In this document: positions 46,701-52,765 of the stretch, in pieces
Numbering within the stretch: the stretch's first letter is position 1
Layout of the letters: every line of letters starts with the position of its first letter
NCBI GenBank assembly: GCA_022451485.1
Contig: JAKUQS010000019.1
Coordinates: forward strand, 1 to 52,765
Direction of reading: 5' to 3'
Length of the DNA stretch: 52,765 bases
From: Gammaproteobacteria bacterium
GTDB lineage: Bacteria; Pseudomonadota; Gammaproteobacteria; Arenicellales; UBA868
Program-made: the position numbers and the translations under genes
The notes under the pieces: model-generated
Database searches by the model: none
The model's input: the letters and a program-made list of their open reading frames with translations, nothing else
What the model was told of the DNA's origin: nothing

Positions 46701-47855
46701 ATGGACCCACAAGACTTCTATGCTTACGCGGCCGCTGGCGGTCTATGCGTATTCCTTCTCTACCTTCTGGGACCCATTGCGCAACGTGTGGGCTTGGTTG
46801 ATCGACCGAGCGGACGCAAGCAGCAGTTAAGGCCCGTGGCGCTCATCGGCGGTATCGCGATCGTGGTGAGTTTCTTTCTTGCAACCTTGTTAATGCCCAT
46901 TTCACTGACAGAGTACCGTGTGCTCTATTTTTGCATCGTGCTGTTGTTTGTCACCGGTATCGTCGATGATCTTCGTGAATTACCACCGGCGGCAAAATTC
47001 GTCATGCAACTCATTGTTGCGCTGGCCTTGGTTTTCCTGGACGAACAACTGGTACGGTTTGTCGGCGACATTCTTGATCAAAGCGGCCCCAATGAATATG
47101 AGCCGCTCGGACTGGATATTCTGGCCATACCCTTGACAGTCTTCGCCATGTTGGGTGTCATCAACGCGTTCAATCTGATTGATGGCCTCGACGGACTCTG
47201 CGGTGGAATTACGTTGATAGCTTTGGCCGCGCTGATGGGGCTCGCGTTTCATCACGGCGGAGCGGTCACTGAATTCAAACTGCTAGGAATAGTTCTGGTG
47301 ACCGTTGCCGCATTTCTCATCTTCAACTTGTCTATTGTAGGTGCCACACGGCAAGTCTACCTGGGAGACGCGGGGAGTATGGTGATCGGGTTGATTCTTG
47401 TTTATTTTCTGATCAATCTCTCTCAACGCGGCATACCCGTCGTGGAAAGTGGTGTCCCTATCATCAAATCCAATTCAGCTCCGTGGCTGATTGCACTGCC
47501 ATTGATGGATACCGTTAACGTTATGTTGCACCGACTGCGTTCAGGACGTTCTCCACTAAAACCGGATCGCACTCACATTCATCACCTACTGCTGGACGTC
47601 GGCATACACCGCTACGCCGTGCTCGCAATTTTGCTTGGACTTCAACTCTTCTGTACTGCCATCGGTGTTCTGGGAACTCATCTGTCCTGGCCGGACTGGG
47701 TCCTTTTCTGGGCCATGTTCCCCGGCTACATTGGCTTCGCGCTAACAACCTGGATGTTGGCCCGGCGACGCCGGCAAATCACCGACCTTGTAACTCGTGC
47801 CAGCGACGTCACTGACCTGGACCGGCGACGAGCCCGTACACAAAAAGACCGTTAA
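46701..47855 (+). CDS. wecA: Undecaprenyl-phosphate N-acetylhexosamine 1-phosphate transferase (WecA-like)
   Basis: The 384-residue polytopic protein belongs to the WecA/MraY group that starts lipid-linked glycan synthesis. Around eleven membrane segments are likely. It has the metal-binding DDLREL motif, the catalytic NLIDGLDGL, LGDAGSM, and a cytosolic loop with the HIHHLL sugar-recognition motif typical of WecA rather than MraY. It probably primes O-antigen or another surface glycan together with the preceding GT4 enzyme. Its end converges with the GT-C-like gene, four bases apart. Confidence 0.88.
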   Translation: MDPQDFYAYAAAGGLCVFLLYLLGPIAQRVGLVDRPSGRKQQLRPVALIGGIAIVVSFFLATLLMPISLTEYRVLYFCIVLLFVTGIVDDLRELPPAAKFVMQLIVALALVFLDEQLVRFVGDILDQSGPNEYEPLGLDILAIPLTVFAMLGVINAFNLIDGLDGLCGGITLIALAALMGLAFHHGGAVTEFKLLGIVLVTVAAFLIFNLSIVGATRQVYLGDAGSMVIGLILVYFLINLSQRGIPVVESGVPIIKSNSAPWLIALPLMDTVNVMLHRLRSGRSPLKPDRTHIHHLLLDVGIHRYAVLAILLGLQLFCTAIGVLGTHLSWPDWVLFWAMFPGYIGFALTTWMLARRRRQITDLVTRASDVTDLDRRRARTQKDR

Positions 47856-47859
47856 TTAC

Positions 47860-49050
47860 CTAATCCCTGCCCAAATACCAACGTCGCCCCCATCCGGCGG
47901 CTCCAACCCCAGCGAGCACTGCAATCAAAGGAAAGAAATGAGTCAAAAAACGTCCATCCCAACTCGCAACCGTTAACCCAACCACCCCGAGATGCAACAC
48001 GATGGCAGCGACCAGCAATTTGACCGCAAGGTGTCGCCAATACCAAATAATGCCCAGTAGCAGTAACCCATACATGACGATGTAGCGGACGCCGATGCGA
48101 AAATTCATCTGCCACGGGTAATAAGGTCGCACCCGAGCCAGCACAATACCGACGCGTGCGGCAACCAGCGTCAAGGTCTCCATCGGATAACGCATTGCGT
48201 AACTTCCTATGTTGCGCCAATCGCTCGTGCTGTCCGTCTCGGTAGGCGGCATCTGGCGGTTCCATGCATCGTAATCCCAGATAACAATGCCCTTGGACAG
48301 GAAATCCATGGGATTCTCGTTCTGAATACCGCTTTGCAAAGGCTTTAGCAATAAGACAGACACCACCAACAGTACAAGCCCAGGGAGCGCAATCGTCAAC
48401 ACGGCCTTCCAGGCGCCGAGGCGAAAAGCAAGAAACATTACCATCAAGGGCAACAGTACCCATCCATTGGGACGAATCGTCATCGTCCACAGCAATAGCA
48501 TCACGGCAGCCACCAGCGGCAACAGTTCCCATCGAATCACTGCGCGATGCCAGGCCCATAGCGTTATAACCAGACTCGAGATATAGAGTGAATCGGTCAG
48601 CAGATAGCGATTCCAGATGGCAATGTCAGGGTTTTCAACAAGCCATAAGGCGGCCAGAAAACCCGCCAGTCTACCGGCCACATCACGGCCCAACCCAAAT
48701 GCGGCACACGCCGCTGCCGCAGTGAACAACAGTTGGACGGGCATCACCCAGTCATACGCCAGCGACAAACTCCGAAGGCCCGCGAGGACTAGGATGTACC
48801 CAAGATAAGAGGCTTGCTTCCCGACCAGCGGCTCATCCGCAACCCAACGATCAGCTCCACTCGTATATCGGCCACTATCACCGCCAAGATCTGCGGGAAA
48901 TTCTGCGACCCCAAAAACCAAAGCGCCCACTACGTGCTGGTTGCGGATAAAGAAAACGGCAATTAATACCAACAGCCCACACCGTTCAAGGTGCGGCCAA
49001 TGCATCAGCCGCTGAAGAAAGAGATTACGTCGCCCCAATCCTTCCGGCAT
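47860..49050 (-). CDS. GT-C-like membrane glycosyltransferase (GT39/ArnT-type)
   Basis: The protein has about 396 residues and roughly ten membrane segments. A periplasmic first loop contains GDSGRYTSGADRW, resembling the loop with a catalytic acidic residue in GT39/ArnT-type enzymes. A NRYLLTDSLYISS segment also recurs in that group. It would transfer a sugar from a lipid carrier to lipid, protein or glycan. The frame opens at 49233 inside the radical SAM gene, but ATG at 49050 with AGGGA upstream fits the end of that gene. The substrate is unknown. Confidence 0.72.
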   Translation of the reverse strand: MPEGLGRRNLFLQRLMHWPHLERCGLLVLIAVFFIRNQHVVGALVFGVAEFPADLGGDSGRYTSGADRWVADEPLVGKQASYLGYILVLAGLRSLSLAYDWVMPVQLLFTAAAACAAFGLGRDVAGRLAGFLAALWLVENPDIAIWNRYLLTDSLYISSLVITLWAWHRAVIRWELLPLVAAVMLLLWTMTIRPNGWVLLPLMVMFLAFRLGAWKAVLTIALPGLVLLVVSVLLLKPLQSGIQNENPMDFLSKGIVIWDYDAWNRQMPPTETDSTSDWRNIGSYAMRYPMETLTLVAARVGIVLARVRPYYPWQMNFRIGVRYIVMYGLLLLGIIWYWRHLAVKLLVAAIVLHLGVVGLTVASWDGRFLTHFFPLIAVLAGVGAAGWGRRWYLGRD

Positions 49051-49060
49051 TAAATTGTCC

Positions 49061-50491
49061 CTACCGATACTCAGGCCGCAGCGAATTCCGATAAGCCTGC
49101 TCGCGCTCATAGACAGCTCGAGGTAATCGACTTCGGGTATACGGCCAACCCGACCCACCAAGGTTTCCTTTGTAGTACAAATTGCCCGGATCCAGATCGG
49201 CTTTAACCTCAACTGCTGGGAATTTTCCAGCATGGAACAGATCGTAAAATTTTGTACCTTGATAAGGCGTCATGATGGTCGAATCCACGTGATTTCTCAT
49301 TTGCCTTCCCTGCTCATCCGTTCCTCTTACATCATTGCTTGCAATAAACTCGACAAGCGCCGTGGTCTGGCGAAGATCCTCATCGTCCTCCCACGGAAAG
49401 ATAATAGTAAACGCATCAACGGCAACACCATGGGCATTAGCAATCCGCACGGCCTCGTAATGATCCGACACGGACTGATGTTTGCCGTTTCGTTTATTGA
49501 TGAGATCTAACGATCTTTGCGAACCTGTCTCCAGCCCCATACCCACCCGCCTACCGCCTGTTCGAACAAATGGCTCGAGAAGATCCCCCTCGAATTTTCG
49601 CACCAGATACGCATGGGTAAACGCCCGCCACGTGTTGTAACCATGCTGATTTACTAATTCAGACAACCGGCTCACCTGCTTTGGGTTCATCAATCCAACA
49701 TCATCGAAAAACATGACTGACTTTTGCGCATGACCCAACTTGGCATGCGTCGCGGCCATTACTTCCAGATCGTGGTTGATCATGGCCTCCGAAAAACGAC
49801 GCACACTTTCGATACCAGATTCACAAAAATGACAGGTAAACGGGCATCCGAGCGCGCTAACGGTATGAAAAGCCGGTGCACCGGCGATATCAAAACGGTA
49901 GCGCTCCATCAGCGCTGCCGGTCTCGAAGGTGCCGGCAACGCAGTCAACTTTGGCATATTGTCGACCATCAACATCGATTGCCCATTTTTCTTTACCTTC
50001 CCAGAAGCAATATCTAACATGGGTTGCCAACCATCCTGCGGCACAACAAAGTCAAATGCCGTGTTAGGCGGTAACGCAACTACCTGGTCCTGGTAATAAC
50101 GCGGATGAGAGCCTCCAATAACAGTAGTTATCTCTGGGTACAGGCGCTTGATGGTTTTGTTTAATAGATAGGCATCAGGAGCCTGTGGACTCATTACCGA
50201 GAGCCCGATTATGTTGTAATCACCAATGATTTTTACGTCAAACACGTCGTCCACTGTCCGCCCATCCGCTCCCAGAAATAACATGTTGAGATCGTCGAGG
50301 GAAAGCGCTGACAAGATGCCGCTCTCGCGCTCTTTTCGAATGGACAATCGTTCGTACAACACCAAAAGGTCAGATTCAATACCATGCACTTGCAGAAAAG
50401 ACTGCAGGTAATGCGGCCCCAACTGCTGATAGACAAACTCGTTCTCGAGGAACCGATCCGGTGGCTTAACAAATAAAACGCGATGGGTCAC
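49061..50491 (-). CDS. B12-binding-type radical SAM protein
   Basis: The 476-residue protein has an N-terminal cobalamin-binding-type domain (about 1-165) without the DxHxxG motif. The radical SAM domain has its cluster ligands at Cys216, Cys220 and Cys223 (CPFTCHFC). A C-terminal extension includes GNLYYKGNLGGSGWPY. Such proteins methylate unactivated carbons or rearrange sugar and lipid skeletons. Placed between GT and SDR genes, it may modify a glycan or lipid precursor. The exact reaction is unknown. It lies 10 bp before the GT-C-like gene and 66 bp after the GT2 gene. Confidence 0.87.
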   Translation of the reverse strand: MTHRVLFVKPPDRFLENEFVYQQLGPHYLQSFLQVHGIESDLLVLYERLSIRKERESGILSALSLDDLNMLFLGADGRTVDDVFDVKIIGDYNIIGLSVMSPQAPDAYLLNKTIKRLYPEITTVIGGSHPRYYQDQVVALPPNTAFDFVVPQDGWQPMLDIASGKVKKNGQSMLMVDNMPKLTALPAPSRPAALMERYRFDIAGAPAFHTVSALGCPFTCHFCESGIESVRRFSEAMINHDLEVMAATHAKLGHAQKSVMFFDDVGLMNPKQVSRLSELVNQHGYNTWRAFTHAYLVRKFEGDLLEPFVRTGGRRVGMGLETGSQRSLDLINKRNGKHQSVSDHYEAVRIANAHGVAVDAFTIIFPWEDDEDLRQTTALVEFIASNDVRGTDEQGRQMRNHVDSTIMTPYQGTKFYDLFHAGKFPAVEVKADLDPGNLYYKGNLGGSGWPYTRSRLPRAVYEREQAYRNSLRPEYR

Positions 50492-50557
50492 AAAGCACTC
50501 AACCAGGTTAATTGTTTGGCAGTATGGAGGAAGTCACCAAAAACTTTCCAGAGTCCT

Positions 50558-51271
50558 TTACCGATCAAGCACACGGCGAAGGCGGGTGAGGATCAAAACA
50601 TAAAAAACGCGAAATATGTCGCTCGGACGGATCTTCTTACCTTCCGCGTAACTTCGCCCTCGATAAGAAACCGGCACTTCGTATAAGACTTCCGCCTTGC
50701 CAACTGCAAGGGAGAGAATTTCTCCATGTTGCTCCCAACTGCGAGTGCGTATGGACTCGACCGGAACCAGGGAACGCTGGTAAAGCAGGTAACAACTGTA
50801 AATATCGGTAAACGTCGTGTTGTTCAGTAGATTAAAAACCAGCGTAATCAGTCGGTTACCCATTTTATGCCAAAAATAAAATACTCGCGTCATCCGTGGA
50901 GCGATAAATCGGCTACCGATAACAACCTGGGCACCATGTTCGGTAACCGGCTCAATCAGGGCTGCGTAGTCCCTCGGATCGTACTCGAGATCCGCATCCT
51001 GAAACAGCACAAATTCTCCCGTTGCGCGCTGCAGCCCTTTTAGCACAGCACCTCCTTTCCCGTGTTGATGATCGAGCACAATCAGATGATCGTACAGCTC
51101 CGGGGCGGCCAGCAATAAAGCCCGAGTTGTGTCGTTAGAGCCGTCATCGATGACGATGACCTCAAACATCGCAATGGAAATCGCCTCAGTCGCAGCCCGC
51201 ACCGCCTGCAATAACGAGACAACAGTCTCCGCTTCATTGTAAGCGGGCACAATAATCGAAATTTTTTTCAC
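50558..51271 (-). CDS. GT2-family glycosyltransferase
   Basis: The 237-residue enzyme resembles the dolichol-phosphate sugar synthase group: PAYNEAETV near residue 10, IDDGSNDTT (41-49), the metal-binding DAD at 92-94 (FQDADLEYDP), and a conserved GSRF. There is no C-terminal membrane domain. It may load a sugar on a polyprenyl phosphate for the GT-C-like enzyme coded downstream in the same run. It is distinct from the GT2 gene at 2339-3061. Confidence 0.87.
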   Translation of the reverse strand: MKKISIIVPAYNEAETVVSLLQAVRAATEAISIAMFEVIVIDDGSNDTTRALLLAAPELYDHLIVLDHQHGKGGAVLKGLQRATGEFVLFQDADLEYDPRDYAALIEPVTEHGAQVVIGSRFIAPRMTRVFYFWHKMGNRLITLVFNLLNNTTFTDIYSCYLLYQRSLVPVESIRTRSWEQHGEILSLAVGKAEVLYEVPVSYRGRSYAEGKKIRPSDIFRVFYVLILTRLRRVLDR

Positions 51272-51356
51272 CGTTATTTTATGGGGAAGTTAGCTCGTGC
51301 CCGTAACACCATATAGGCAACACACCACTCGTGTTAATTGAGTGAGGTTACTAGAG

Positions 51357-52187
51357 TTACCAAACGCTACGGCCACCGTCGATCACTAAATTCTGACCTG
51401 TCATGTAACGTGACGCATCAGAACACAGAAACTGTATAGCCCCTACATATTCATTCGGGACAGCCATACGTTGCATTGGAATCAATTGCTGTAACCGATC
51501 GACGAATACTGGTGGCTGACCCGCGAACACCCCGCCCGGCGATAAAGCGTTTACACGGACTCCCTTGTCAGCCCAGTACGTCGCCAGATAGCGGGTTAAC
51601 CCCACTAAACCGGTTTTAGTCACAGAATATGAGACCGGTTTAACGGGTTGTTCCCCGTCGGCTACTCCATCACGACGGTACAGCCGCTGGTCCGGCCCAA
51701 TCACCGACAGGTCAGATGCAATGTTGACAATAACACCCCTACCCTTCGCTGCCATCGCCGTCCCAAATATCTGACAGCAAACGAACGCGCCGGTAAGGCC
51801 AACTCGGATCTGCTCTTCCCATTGGGCAAGCGGAAAATGTTCGAATCGAGACATTTCCCTTACCCCCCCTTCGGAATCAACTTTCGGATCAATTGCGGCG
51901 TTGTTGACTAATATCCCAACGCACCCGTGCTCATCCAACACCCGGCGGTGGACCGCGGAAACACCTGCATGATCAGTCACATCCATACGCAAACCTATGA
52001 CCTTATGGGCCCCATGCTCATCAGCCAAACGATGGGCAGTCTCCCGTGCTCTTTCTTCATCGATATCTGTCACCACCACAAAAGTGCCGCAGCGGATGAG
52101 TGCATCTGCATGCACCGGACCAAGAAGCCCGGCACAGCCAGTGATCAGCGCAATTTCCCCCGTCAAGTCAGGACTGACCGATGTCAT
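51357..52187 (-). CDS. PtmA-like short-chain dehydrogenase/reductase
   Basis: The protein has about 276 residues with the cofactor motif TGCAGLLG (16-23), catalytic YSVTK, and the conserved NNAA. The GLLG form, the KPVSYSVTKTGLVGLTRYLATYW stretch and the ending LVIDGGRSVW recall PtmA of the Campylobacter flagellin glycosylation locus, a sugar-modifying SDR linked to legionaminic acid synthesis. An ATG at 52202 is possible, but the one at 52187 has GGAG upstream. It follows another SDR gene directly. Confidence 0.82.
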   Translation of the reverse strand: MTSVSPDLTGEIALITGCAGLLGPVHADALIRCGTFVVVTDIDEERARETAHRLADEHGAHKVIGLRMDVTDHAGVSAVHRRVLDEHGCVGILVNNAAIDPKVDSEGGVREMSRFEHFPLAQWEEQIRVGLTGAFVCCQIFGTAMAAKGRGVIVNIASDLSVIGPDQRLYRRDGVADGEQPVKPVSYSVTKTGLVGLTRYLATYWADKGVRVNALSPGGVFAGQPPVFVDRLQQLIPMQRMAVPNEYVGAIQFLCSDASRYMTGQNLVIDGGRSVW

Positions 52188-52205
52188 CTCGTTATTCTCC
52201 ATTAA

Positions 52206-52765
52206 TCATGTACGCTGCTGTCCACCATCAACGGAAAATACCGCGCCAGTGGCAAACGATGCCCGCGCAGACGCAAGGAAAAGAACAAAGTTTGCAATTT
52301 CTTCAGGCCTACCCAATCTCATCATGGCAACGCCCTGCTTTAGCATCGACTCAACACCTACTGGGTCATCAACCAGCTTCTTAGCCCATACTGATCCTGG
52401 AAAGTTCAGATTGCCGGGCGAGAGCGCATTGATTCTGACGCCACGAAGGGAAAGCGGCCACGCCATACCCCGTACGTAAGCATTTACCGCTGCCTTGGCC
52501 GCCGAATACGTAACTGGAGCACCTGTCACGACTTCCTGCCCGCAAACCGATGAGATACAAATGATCGAACCGCCTGAATTTGCTAACGCATCAACTGCAG
52601 ACTTCACGATATTGGTGGTGCTATATAAATTGATTCCCATTGAGTCACTCCAAGCACTGGCATTTTCCTCGCCCGGAGGAACAGACGCACCACTCCCGAC
52701 GTTACAGACCAATACATCCAAGCGACCATGGTGGGTCAAGATCCGATCAATCAAAGCGTCACACT
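52206..52765 (-). CDS. Short-chain dehydrogenase/reductase, 5' end beyond window
   Basis: The frame is open to the right edge of the window, so the N-terminal cofactor-binding part is missing here. Visible are CNVGSG (the NNAG position), a YSAAKAAVNAYVRG catalytic helix, the RINALSPGNLNFPG loop and a C-terminal VDGGQQRT. About 186 codons lie in the window and the reading frame has no internal start that would make it complete. It is probably the first visible gene of the leftward glycan run and may act with the PtmA-like SDR downstream. Confidence 0.85.
   Translation of the reverse strand, partial: CDALIDRILTHHGRLDVLVCNVGSGASVPPGEENASAWSDSMGINLYSTTNIVKSAVDALANSGGSIICISSVCGQEVVTGAPVTYSAAKAAVNAYVRGMAWPLSLRGVRINALSPGNLNFPGSVWAKKLVDDPVGVESMLKQGVAMMRLGRPEEIANFVLFLASARASFATGAVFSVDGGQQRT

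Noticed and set aside
47852..48559. A 235-codon frame overlapping the GT-C-like gene in another frame
   Set aside because: The translation is rich in Gly, Arg and Cys, while the other frame shows clean membrane segments and a good start.
1..52765. CRISPR arrays, insertion sequences, prophage or integrase genes
   Set aside because: I looked for regular direct repeats, transposase motifs and integrase motifs and saw none; both tRNAs lack adjacent integrases.

Overview
The window looks like a chromosomal segment of a free-living gammaproteobacterium, probably marine and perhaps uncultured. The order TPR lipoprotein - lolB - ispE - tRNA-Gln - prs - rplY - pth - ychF - tRNA-Met, divergent from hemA-prfA-prmC, matches the arrangement I recall from Pseudomonas. 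The block petA-petB-petC-sspA-sspB is also a beta/gammaproteobacterial hallmark. hslV-hslU, gor, djlA, opdA, xni and an aerobic bc1 complex point to an aerobic Gram-negative cell with an outer membrane. Genes are tightly packed, with many 1-22 bp overlaps. I see no insertion sequence, phage gene, CRISPR array or rRNA.

Left part (1-16 kb): housekeeping. Reading leftwards from about 10.0 kb come a TPR lipoprotein, lolB (lipoprotein insertion), ispE (isoprenoid precursors), tRNA-Gln, prs (PRPP), rplY (ribosomal L25), pth and ychF (translation), tRNA-Met, a dolichol-phosphate-mannose-synthase-like glycosyltransferase and a large membrane protein. Reading rightwards are hemA, prfA and prmC (haem and translation termination), then msrA and dacB. 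A DUF1820 gene and an alpha/beta hydrolase lie on the minus strand.

Middle part (17-32 kb): gltA, a ycgL-family gene and a small membrane protein converge on xni. Leftward from 25.6 kb run petABC (cytochrome bc1), sspAB (stringent starvation/ClpXP adaptor) and hslVU (protease). Then come opdA, divergent gor, a DUF523/DUF1722 (YbgA-like) gene, djlA and a fatty-acid-hydroxylase-family membrane enzyme.

Accessory part (32-52.8 kb): a compact rightward run of seven genes (32.1-42.8 kb) encodes an NAD(P)-binding/SAF-domain oxidoreductase, a haloacetate-dehalogenase-like hydrolase, a tiny secreted protein with one thrombospondin type 3 repeat, an isopropylmalate-dehydrogenase-family enzyme, an acyl-CoA-synthetase-like enzyme, a single-chain double ABC exporter and a TPR nucleotide cyclase. 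I know of no described system with this composition. It converges on a dgcN-dgcA-like pair (D-glutamate breakdown via N-acetyl-D-glutamate). The right end is a surface-glycan region: a GT4 glycosyltransferase and WecA-like initiating transferase rightwards, and a leftward run of two SDRs (one PtmA-like), a GT2 enzyme, a B12-type radical SAM protein and a GT-C-like membrane protein. The last SDR runs off the window.

Hidden structure includes a terminator-shaped hairpin inside the first codons of ycgL, a nested hairpin around the pth start, an ispE stop codon inside tRNA-Gln, and a dyad over the petA promoter. All functions are read from sequence motifs and remembered family knowledge; no search was run.
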